Of a stretch of 64,000 nt of DNA, positions 16,941 through 23,246 are shown piece by piece; the stretch's first letter is position 1; the number at the start of each line of letters is the position of its first letter. Origin of the DNA: Prosthecobacter debontii (GTDB taxonomy: Bacteria; Verrucomicrobiota; Verrucomicrobiia; Verrucomicrobiales; Akkermansiaceae); the NCBI GenBank assembly GCA_945873125.1, contig CAMCBV010000010.1:1-64000 (forward strand), read 5' to 3'. Both the position numbers and the translations under genes were made by a program. The notes under the pieces are model-generated. The model worked only from the letters and a program-made list of their open reading frames with translations, was not told the DNA's origin and did not search any database.

Positions 16941-17487
16941 ACAAGCGATCCAACAAACTCTGCACGAAGGCGGCCTCACGCTTTGGGCGCTGCTGGTGCT
17001 TGCGATCGCAATTTATGCGATCTTGTTCAAAGCATGGCGTATGCTTTCATCCACCAGATATGCCCTCGCTCAAAAGGATTGGGTGAAACCAACACTCGTC
17101 GGGGACGGCTCGGCATCGAAAGGAATCACACCAACAGCGCGTGAGATCCAACGCTCCTATGCAGCCTTCGAACTCGATCAAATGGCATGTGTTGAGCGCC
17201 GCTTGCCTTTCCTTGCCGTGCTCATTTCCTCCGCCCCCTTGCTAGGCCTCCTAGGAACGGTCGCCGGGATGCTGATCACTTTTTCGGGTATGGCTGCAGG
17301 AAATGACGCACCCATCGATACCATCTCGACCGGCATTTCCAAAGCACTGGTCACCACCCAAGCCGGATTAGTGATCGCAATCCCTGCTGCATTCCTCCTC
17401 GCCCTGCTCCAGCGCAAAACCGAAACCACCCACCTCGAACTTCAGAAACAACTCCACACCCACCTTGCTCTAAACTCTAAACTCTAA
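16936..17487 (+). CDS. exbB: ExbB/TolQ-type biopolymer transport protein (ExbB2)
   Basis: 183 aa. The only start that keeps the first membrane segment is TTG at 16936, inside heptamer array H6. The next ATG would remove it. Three TMs are visible: LTLWALLVLAIAIYAILFKA, FLAVLISSAPLLGLLGTVAG and ALVTTQAGLVIAIPAAFLLA. The APLLGLLGTVAGM motif is the ExbB/TolQ signature. It forms the proton channel with ExbD and powers TonB. The last residues (ALNSKL) are encoded by heptamer array H7, so the repeat extends into the coding region. Confidence 0.9.
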   Translation: MKQAIQQTLHEGGLTLWALLVLAIAIYAILFKAWRMLSSTRYALAQKDWVKPTLVGDGSASKGITPTAREIQRSYAAFELDQMACVERRLPFLAVLISSAPLLGLLGTVAGMLITFSGMAAGNDAPIDTISTGISKALVTTQAGLVIAIPAAFLLALLQRKTETTHLELQKQLHTHLALNSKL

Positions 17488-17498
17488 ACTCAACCCTC
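17468..17498 (-). repeat. Heptamer array H7 at the exbB2/exbD junction
   Basis: On the plus strand CTCTAAA occurs three times in exact tandem, followed by CTCAACC and CTC, ending directly at the ATG of exbD. On the minus strand this is TTTAGAG x3, the TTTRRAN family. It both encodes the end of ExbB2 and occupies the leader position of exbD. Unlike H1, H4 and H6, the T-rich strand is antisense to the downstream gene. Confidence 0.85.
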
Positions 17499-17903
17499 AT
17501 GCGCAGATTCCGCCACAGCACCAGTACGGAAAACTCCGGAAGCATCGATATATCTCCCCTGATCGATGTCGTCTTCCTGTTGCTGATTTTCTTTATTGTG
17601 ACCACGGTCTTTGTGAAAGAAACCGGAGTTGAAGTTTCAAAACCCCGTGCCGCAACCTCGGAGGACCTCGATCGCCAAGCCATCCTCATCGCGGTCACAA
17701 CTGAATCGCGTGTCTGGCAAGGTGGACGTGAGATCGGCCAAGACGGAGTTCGTGCGGTTGTCGCAGCACTGTTGGAGGAAATGCCGGATTCACCCGTCAT
17801 TATCCGCGCCGATGCGTCCACACCTACCGAAGCCACTGTCAAAGTCATCGACTCCGCAAAACTCGCCGGCGCCAAATCCGTTTCGCTGGCGACCGAACGC
17901 TGA
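17499..17903 (+). CDS. exbD: ExbD/TolR-type biopolymer transport protein
   Basis: 134 aa. A short cytoplasmic start (MRRFRHSTSTENSGSIDISP) is followed by a single TM containing the conserved Asp (LIDVVFLLLIFFIVTTVF), the proton-binding residue of ExbD/TolR. The rest is a periplasmic domain (SPVIIRADASTPTEATVKVIDSAKLAGAKSVSLAT). It is the proton-motive-force-coupled partner of ExbB. It starts 11 nt after the exbB2 stop with array H7 in between, and no Shine-Dalgarno sequence is visible. It is followed by the inverted heptamer pair H8/H9. Confidence 0.92.
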   Translation: MRRFRHSTSTENSGSIDISPLIDVVFLLLIFFIVTTVFVKETGVEVSKPRAATSEDLDRQAILIAVTTESRVWQGGREIGQDGVRAVVAALLEEMPDSPVIIRADASTPTEATVKVIDSAKLAGAKSVSLATER

Positions 17904-18064
17904 AAACTTTAAATTTTAAACTCTAAACTTCAAGTGACTGACGGCCTTTTCAACAATTCTTTATTCACCAAATCATACCATCTCCAAACCACATTATTAT
18001 TCGCTCCTCAACTGCAAACGCGGTATAGGTAAATTGAATTTTAGAGTTTAAAATTTAAAGTTTG
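17904..18064. repeat. Inverted pair of heptamer arrays (H8/H9) between exbD and tonB
   Basis: Array H8 (17904-17927, minus-strand units TTTAGAG, TTTAAAA, TTTAAAG) and array H9 (18040-18063, the same units on the plus strand) are exact 24-bp reverse complements. Beyond one mismatch a further 5 bp match. The 100 nt between the extended arms (17934-18033) show no gene. In the exbD-tonB mRNA this could fold into a long A/U-rich stem whose last bases include the TTG start of tonB at 18062. Confidence 0.85.
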
Positions 18065-18751
18065 AACCTTCGCTCCACCATCATTGGCATTGCCGCTTCC
18101 GCCATTCTCCTCGCGGTGCTGGGTGTGGCGCGCTTGTTTACAACGCAACCGATCGCACCTGATCTCATCATTCGTGATGTAGAGACGGTCATCTTTCAGC
18201 CGCCACCACCTTCACCTCCGATGGAGGAACCACCTTCGGAATCCCCACCACCGCCACCAACTCTCACCGAAGTCAGCTCCCTTCCGGATCCCACCCGTGT
18301 GCCGGTCCCGCAAGCGCGGATCCCCATGGACATCACCGCACCCGTGGAAAATTTCTTTGCCGATCTCGCCCCTGCTCAACTGCCAGTCGCCCCAGCGGAT
18401 GCGAACACTCATCCGAAAATTTCCACTCCCATTCAAACCACTCTGCCACCCGTTGAGAAAACCCATTACTCCTCAGGTGAGCTTGATGACATTCCGCGAC
18501 TGCTCAGCCATGGCCTGACCGCTTTTCCCTCTTCACTTGCAAACAAAGGCGTGAAAAGAGGCACGGTCACTTTTGAAGTCGAGCTCTCCTTGACAGGCTC
18601 TGTCAAAGTCCGCCGTGTCATTTCCTCCACCCATCCGGAACTCGTCGAACCCGCACGAAACGTCGCACTCAGCGCACGCTTCACTCCACCCAAACGTAAA
18701 GGTCAAGCGGTGAAAGCCATCATGCAATGGCCCATCGTGATTGAAAAATAA
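18062..18751 (+). CDS. tonB: Energy transducer TonB
   Basis: 229 aa, starting at the TTG at 18062 inside heptamer array H9, because no ATG precedes the membrane anchor (TIIGIAASAILLAVLGVARLF). A Pro-rich spacer (PPPPSPPMEEPPSESPPPPP) spans the periplasm. The C-terminal TonB domain (about 145-229) has GVKRGTVTFEVELSLTGSVK VRRVISSTHPELVEPARNVALSARFTPP and ends with QWPIVIEK. It transfers energy to TonB-dependent outer-membrane receptors, none of which is in this window. It is the fifth gene of the operon. Confidence 0.9.
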   Translation: MNLRSTIIGIAASAILLAVLGVARLFTTQPIAPDLIIRDVETVIFQPPPPSPPMEEPPSESPPPPPTLTEVSSLPDPTRVPVPQARIPMDITAPVENFFADLAPAQLPVAPADANTHPKISTPIQTTLPPVEKTHYSSGELDDIPRLLSHGLTAFPSSLANKGVKRGTVTFEVELSLTGSVKVRRVISSTHPELVEPARNVALSARFTPPKRKGQAVKAIMQWPIVIEK

Positions 18752-18773
18752 TTTTTGTTAGAACTTATCGATT

Positions 18774-20213
18774 ATGAGCCATTCGTATTTATCCCCAAAT
18801 AAGAGAACATTCATCAATGGTATCACGATGCTTTCTGGGTTCGATTTTTCCAAATTCATCTGTGTTCTTCTGTGTTCATGCGTGGTTCTCTCATTTTTTA
18901 CCACCGCATCTCCAGCCTTCGCTGCCGAACCCCTTCCCCTCTCCACTTCTTACTGGAAAGATGAGGCCTTCTTGAAATCCTTTAACGGCTCATACCGCAT
19001 CGAAGCACGCATCGAACCCAACGTCTCGAGCGAAGAACGCGGTCTTCTGGTCGAAATCCAAAAACTCATGGCAGAAAACAAGCGTGCCGCCGCTTTGGAA
19101 AAACTTAAAGCGAATGAACTGACCAGATCCTCCTCCGCCCTGACTTTCAACCTCGCGAATCTCTACTTCGAATCCGGCGAAATGAAAAATGCGATTCTCG
19201 CTTACGAAGCCGCGCTCAAGTCCTACCCGTCGTTCCGCCGTGCCCATCACAATCTCGCTCTCGCTCTGGTGCGTGAAAACCATCTAGAAAAGGCCCTGAC
19301 CCACCTCACCGAGGCCATCCGTCTCGGTGATTCCGAAGGATCAACCTACGGCCTGCTCGGTTATTGCCGACTCTCCCGCGAGGAGTTCGCCAGCGCACTG
19401 CAAGCCTACCGCTTGGCCCAAGTCACCGAGCCTGACGTTGCGGAATGGAAAGCCGGCACCGCGCAATGCCTGCAACATCTCGGAGAAAAATCCGAAGCCA
19501 TCGCACTCCTCGAAGAGGTCATCCGCCAGCGCCCATCGGAGTCATCCTACTCGGTTCTCAAAGCAAACATCCACCTCGAACTCGAGCAGCCAGATCAAGC
19601 CGTCAAAGCTCTCGAACTCCCCTTCCGTCTCAAATCGCTTTCCGCAGATCCGACTTTGTTGCTTGCCGATCTCCATCTTCGCGCGAATCGCAACACTTCC
19701 GCTCAAACCGCCATAGATGCGGCGTTTTCTAACAAAGAAAACCCGCCATCCATTTCAGCCATCCTGCGCTTGATCCAAACCGCAAGCTCACAGGAAAATT
19801 GGAAACTTGTGAAAAGCCTGTTTGAACAAACCAAATCCGAAAAGCCCGGCCGCTCACTCAATATTGCAAAAGCCCGTTACCTTATCGCCTCCAACGAAAA
19901 CGTCGCCGCCGGTGTCGCCTTACTTCGCAAGCTTACCCAAGAAGACCCCACCGACGGACAGGCTCTCCTCACCCTCGCCAAACATTTGGCCAACACGAAG
20001 CAAGCGGATTCCGCCGAGCTTCTGTTCGAACGTGCCAGCGCGGATTCCTCAACCGCCTACGAAGCCTTCGTCGAACTCGCCCGCCTCCACGTTTCTCAAT
20101 CCCGCTACACCGAAGCCCTTGCCGCCATCGACAAAGCCCTCGCCCTCAATCCCACAGAATCCCTCCGCTCCTACCGCCAAGCCCTCCAGAAAACCCTCGC
20201 GGCGGCTGAGTGA
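18774..20213 (+). CDS. Secreted TPR-repeat protein of the TonB2-type operon
   Basis: 479 aa from ATG 18774, or 461 aa from ATG 18828 (MLSGFDFSKF), which gives a more normal signal peptide ending AFA before AEPLPLS. Tandem tetratricopeptide repeats follow from about residue 90: LTFNLANLYFESGEMKNAIL, RRAHHNLALALVRENHLEKA, and later ALLTLAKHLANTKQADSAEL and ELARLHVSQSRYTEALAAID. In Vibrio-type TonB2 clusters a TPR protein ends the operon, as here. It is likely a periplasmic scaffold. The signal peptide core is encoded by a dispersed repeat (18855-18886). Confidence 0.85.
   Translation: MSHSYLSPNKRTFINGITMLSGFDFSKFICVLLCSCVVLSFFTTASPAFAAEPLPLSTSYWKDEAFLKSFNGSYRIEARIEPNVSSEERGLLVEIQKLMAENKRAAALEKLKANELTRSSSALTFNLANLYFESGEMKNAILAYEAALKSYPSFRRAHHNLALALVRENHLEKALTHLTEAIRLGDSEGSTYGLLGYCRLSREEFASALQAYRLAQVTEPDVAEWKAGTAQCLQHLGEKSEAIALLEEVIRQRPSESSYSVLKANIHLELEQPDQAVKALELPFRLKSLSADPTLLLADLHLRANRNTSAQTAIDAAFSNKENPPSISAILRLIQTASSQENWKLVKSLFEQTKSEKPGRSLNIAKARYLIASNENVAAGVALLRKLTQEDPTDGQALLTLAKHLANTKQADSAELLFERASADSSTAYEAFVELARLHVSQSRYTEALAAIDKALALNPTESLRSYRQALQKTLAAAE
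18855..18886 (-). repeat. Dispersed repeat (ACACAGA-type) forming part of a signal peptide
   Basis: The plus strand reads TTCATCTGTGTTCTTCTGTG then TTCATGCGTGGTT. Its reverse complement (AACCACG...GAACACAGA...ACACAGATGAA) has the form of short dispersed repeats seen in many environmental bacterial genomes. In this frame it encodes FICVLLCSCVV, the hydrophobic core of the TPR protein's signal peptide. The element at 63368 uses a similar ACACAGAG vocabulary. Confidence 0.5.
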
Positions 20214-20265
20214 GTTCCTGATTGGCTGGAAAAAAGTGTAAGATTGACTACATCGACCCTATAAA

Positions 20266-20281
20266 ATATGGTTACCCATAT
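20266..20281. promoter_or_regulatory. Putative VapBC operator (module 1)
   Basis: ATATGG and CCATAT form a perfect inverted repeat with a 4-bp spacer (TTAC). It covers the upstream ATG (20268) and touches the preferred antitoxin start (20280). VapB-type antitoxins repress their own operon by binding such palindromes. The site at 57513 has the same architecture. Confidence 0.5.
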
Positions 20282-20507
20282 GAAGACAACCATAGAGATT
20301 TCTGATCATCTGCTTTTGCGCGCAAAGGCACGTGCCAAAAAAAAGGGGATCACGCTGCGCGCCTTATTGGAAGAATCCCTCGCCACCTCATTAAACGCGC
20401 CTGTTTCTGCTCCTAAAATCAAACCTGTGGTTTTTAAAGGTAAGGGTTTGAGACCGGAATTCGAGGACGCACCGTGGGAGAAGATTCGTAACACTATCTA
20501 TCCATGA
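20280..20507 (+). CDS. VapB-type antitoxin (module 1)
   Basis: 75 aa from the ATG at 20280 (MKTTIEISDHLLLRAKARAK), with an alternative ATG 12 nt upstream. The N-terminus is a ribbon-helix-helix DNA-binding domain (strand KTTIEIS, helices LLLRAKARAKKKGITLRALLEESL). The C-terminus (VVFKGKGLRPEFEDAPWEKI) is the flexible part that would wrap around the toxin. The stop overlaps the toxin start by 4 nt (ATGA), which is the usual coupling. The start lies within a palindrome that may be its own operator. Confidence 0.85.
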   Translation: MKTTIEISDHLLLRAKARAKKKGITLRALLEESLATSLNAPVSAPKIKPVVFKGKGLRPEFEDAPWEKIRNTIYP

Positions 20508-20935
20508 TTGCGGTAGATACCAATCTGCTAGTCTACGCCCATCGCGAAGATTCTCCCTGGCATATAAAAGCCTTGGCTACTATCACGGAACTTGCTGATT
20601 CAGGTACTCCTTGGGCCATTCCGTGGCCATGTGTCCACGAGTTCATCGCTATTGTGACACATCCAAAAATTTACGATCCCCCTACTCCACTTAACATCGC
20701 CCTCGATACCATAGAAGCATGGTCTTCCAGTGTCGCGCTCAGATTCATAGGTGAAGGACCCAGCTATTTTGAACTTCTCTCCTCGCTAGCGAAAGCTGGC
20801 AAAGTCCGGGGCGCCAAAATCCACGACGCACGAATTGCAGCCATTTGCCTGCATCATGGAGTCAAAAAACTTTGGACGGCAGATCGGGACTTTTCTTCCT
20901 TCCCAAAATTAAAATGCGAAAATCCTCTCATTTGA
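20504..20935 (+). CDS. VapC-type PIN-domain ribonuclease toxin (module 1)
   Basis: 143 aa, a PIN domain. Acidic metal-binding residues are Asp5 (MIAVDTNLLVYAHRED), Glu in CVHEFIAI, Asp in KIHDARIAAICLHHG, and Asp in LWTADRDFSSFP. It has the length and layout of VapC toxins, which cleave RNA in translation (tRNA or rRNA). It would be neutralised by the upstream antitoxin. A 4-nt overlap gives translational coupling. Confidence 0.9.
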   Translation: MIAVDTNLLVYAHREDSPWHIKALATITELADSGTPWAIPWPCVHEFIAIVTHPKIYDPPTPLNIALDTIEAWSSSVALRFIGEGPSYFELLSSLAKAGKVRGAKIHDARIAAICLHHGVKKLWTADRDFSSFPKLKCENPLI

Positions 20936-21071
20936 CCCAAACACCGAGGTTTTTAGCAAAATTATGGGTATTTCGGCACCACAAGAGAGTTTGCTCTTGC
21001 AAAAAAGCTCGGTCTCTGGTTTCAAACCCAGCCCGTCTCCGACTTTATAACCTCTTTTGAGCGAAATCGCC

Positions 21072-21350
21072 ATGTCCCATGATCCTGAGAATCTCGTTTC
21101 TTTCGAGCAAACACGGCCCACCTCGCAACTACCCGGCTCCACTATGAAAAGCGAACTCGTCGAACAAGCTTCTGAAATTGTCACCGACCCACTGGTCCTT
21201 ATTAACCTTGTATCTCAAAGGGTTCGCCAGCTCAACAGCGGGCGCTCACCTCTGATTCCAACCGTCCCAAGCATGGGCGCGGCCGATATTGCCCTTACTG
21301 AAATCATCGAAGGTAAGATCAAGCTCGTGCACAAGCCGATGGCGATCTAA
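21072..21350 (+). CDS. rpoZ: RNA polymerase omega subunit
   Basis: 92 aa from the ATG at 21072. The ATG at 21144 (MKSELVEQASEIVTDPLVLI) gives 68 aa, which aligns with the whole omega core. A TTG at 21057 would also be in frame. NLVSQRVRQLNSGRSPLIP and GAADIALTEIIEGKI match omega: the R-x-R-Q-L helix and the A-L-x-E-I-x-x-G-K-I motif. Omega helps fold and assemble beta-prime. No clear ribosome-binding site separates the starts. It is followed after 36 bp by smpB, so the two are likely co-transcribed. Confidence 0.85.
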   Translation: MSHDPENLVSFEQTRPTSQLPGSTMKSELVEQASEIVTDPLVLINLVSQRVRQLNSGRSPLIPTVPSMGAADIALTEIIEGKIKLVHKPMAI

Positions 21351-21386
21351 CCGGAATCTCCCGTTTCGGGTTGATTCCTCCAGCCG

Positions 21387-21845
21387 ATGAGTGCCGAAAT
21401 CGCCACCAACCGCAAGGCCGGTCGGGATTTCAACATCCTCGACAAATACGAAGCCGGACTGGAACTCAAGGGCACGGAGGTCAAATCGATCCGTGCCGGA
21501 AAAATCAATATTTCCGATGCCTTCGCACGCGTGGAAGGTCATCAGGTTTTTCTATACGGTTGCGATATCCAACCATGGCAAACCGCCGGCGAGTGGTTTA
21601 ACCACCAAGCAAAGCGCCCGCGGCGGCTGTTGCTTAACAAACGGGAAATCCTCAAACTCGCCGCCGAGACCGCCATTAAAGGCTGTTCCCTCCCGCTACT
21701 GCGGATCTATTGGAAAAATCGCCGGGTCAAAGTCGAAATCGGGGTCGGCAAGGGGAAAACCCATTCCGACCAACGCCAGGATCTGAAGAAAAAGGTCGAG
21801 CTTCGTGAGGCCCAACGCGAGATGTCACGTTTCAACCAACGTTGA
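21387..21845 (+). CDS. smpB: SsrA-binding protein SmpB
   Basis: 152 aa, canonical length. NRKAGRDFNILDKYEAGLEL then KGTEVKSIRAGKINISDAFA is the signature start of the OB-fold. LLLNKREI and the basic C-terminal tail (RQDLKKKVELREAQREMSRF) follow, the latter being the part that enters the decoding channel. SmpB carries tmRNA to stalled ribosomes. The tmRNA gene itself is not seen in this window. Confidence 0.96.
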   Translation: MSAEIATNRKAGRDFNILDKYEAGLELKGTEVKSIRAGKINISDAFARVEGHQVFLYGCDIQPWQTAGEWFNHQAKRPRRLLLNKREILKLAAETAIKGCSLPLLRIYWKNRRVKVEIGVGKGKTHSDQRQDLKKKVELREAQREMSRFNQR

Positions 21846-21925
21846 AATTCTCATTTCCTTGATCTCGGTTGTTGATTCAGTGTCGACAAGGTTCAATCTA
21901 GCGCCTTACATCTTGACGCAATCTC

Positions 21926-22990
21926 ATGCTAGAAACCTCCCCTGCCACCCTCAATGATGTCACACAGCGCTTGGTCGAGCAGCTCCGAAACCACCCAAAA
22001 CGTGTCGTTTTTACCGAGGGAGAAGACATTCGAGTCATCAAGGTCGCAGCACGATTTGTAGCACTTGAAGCGGTTTCTCCCATTCTTCTCGGCAACTCTC
22101 AGCGCATTAAAGCGCTTGCTGCGGAACACAATATCCCGATGAATTTCATTAGGGTGATCGATCCGAAAACCTCCTCAGACCTCCCGCTTTTCCTCAAACG
22201 CGCGCTAAACATGGCACGCTACCGCGACAATCCCCAACTCGTAAATGAGGAAACCATCACCCGCCCCCACTGCTTCGGTGCGATGATGGTGCAATACGGT
22301 CACGCGGACGCCATCGTCGGCGGCAATCAGGCAATCCCTGCTTACTATTTTAGATCCCTGCTCCAAAACATCAAACCCAACAACAAAGACGCGCGTATTT
22401 TCGGTGTCACGATGTTGGTCGCTCCGCATTTTCCGCTTCTAGGAGACAGGCCCTTGTTTCTTGCCGATACAGGGCTGATTCCACATCCCGACGTTTCCCA
22501 GCTTTCTAACATTGCGATTGAAACCGGCAAACTCGCGCTGCATTTCCTCGGAAGGACACCTCAGATCGCCATGTTGAGCCATTCCACCAAAGGTAGCTCA
22601 AATACCCAAGAGGCTCAGAAAATCGCCGCTGCAACGGCTCTCGCGCAAAACCAAGTGTTGGAAGAATTGCTGGATCTCCATATCGATGGCGAACTTCAAG
22701 CCGATGTCGCCATCGACCCGGTTGCTGCCGAAACCAAGCTACCCGATGCTGTCAGCCGACTTGGCGCGGATGTATTGGTTTTCCCTAACTTGGATGCTGC
22801 TCACATTTCAGTAAAGCTCCTGCAGCACCTCGCAGGTGCTCAAAACTACGGCCAACTCATCCTCGGACTGTCCCGCCCCGCCGCGCAAGTTCCACGCACC
22901 GCCAGTATCGAAACCCTTTTCGGTACCACCGCTGCTGTCGCTGTGGAGGCCATCAAGTATCATCAGCTTCATCCGGATAGTGATTTTTGA
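21926..22990 (+). CDS. pta: Phosphate acetyltransferase
   Basis: 354 aa, the single-domain PTA_PTB form. RVVFTEGEDIRVIKVAARFV opens the fold, followed by YGHADAIVGGNQAI and IAMLSHSTKGSSNTQEA, both typical of acetyl/butyryl phosphotransferases. LQADVAIDP and ADVLVFPNLDAAHISVKLLQ give the C-terminal half. It interconverts acetyl-CoA and acetyl phosphate. The companion acetate kinase (ackA) is not adjacent. A 178-bp gap without a visible gene follows, then the pnp terminator. Confidence 0.93.
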   Translation: MLETSPATLNDVTQRLVEQLRNHPKRVVFTEGEDIRVIKVAARFVALEAVSPILLGNSQRIKALAAEHNIPMNFIRVIDPKTSSDLPLFLKRALNMARYRDNPQLVNEETITRPHCFGAMMVQYGHADAIVGGNQAIPAYYFRSLLQNIKPNNKDARIFGVTMLVAPHFPLLGDRPLFLADTGLIPHPDVSQLSNIAIETGKLALHFLGRTPQIAMLSHSTKGSSNTQEAQKIAAATALAQNQVLEELLDLHIDGELQADVAIDPVAAETKLPDAVSRLGADVLVFPNLDAAHISVKLLQHLAGAQNYGQLILGLSRPAAQVPRTASIETLFGTTAAVAVEAIKYHQLHPDSDF

Positions 22991-23168
22991 TCGAGTGAAA
23001 AATCTGACATCCAAAAGCAGGATCATCCTGTAAGAGTCAGCGAATCCGGAACAGATTGAAACTAGACTTTCGGGTTGCTACAAAGCAAACGAAACGATGA
23101 AAACGATTGACCGTGACGGTGATTGATAGCTGATAAACCACGGCGCAGATCCCTCTGTATTTCAGGAT

Positions 23169-23204
23169 AAAAAAACCGGCGCCCCTTATGAGGACGCCGG
23201 TTTG
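23169..23204 (-). terminator. Rho-independent terminator of pnp
   Basis: AACCGGCG and CGCCGGTT pair around a loop that itself contains CCTTATGAGG. Read on the minus strand it ends in seven T. It lies about 45 bp downstream of the pnp stop. The plus-strand tail is short, so it mainly serves the pnp side. Confidence 0.85.
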
Positions 23205-23246
23205 AATTTATGATCCATCGAAGGGAAATTCATCCCTTATGCTTGA

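Noticed and set aside
22991..23168. Gap between pta and the pnp terminator examined for a small gene or RNA
   Set aside because: No coding pattern or clear RNA structure was recognised in these 178 bp.
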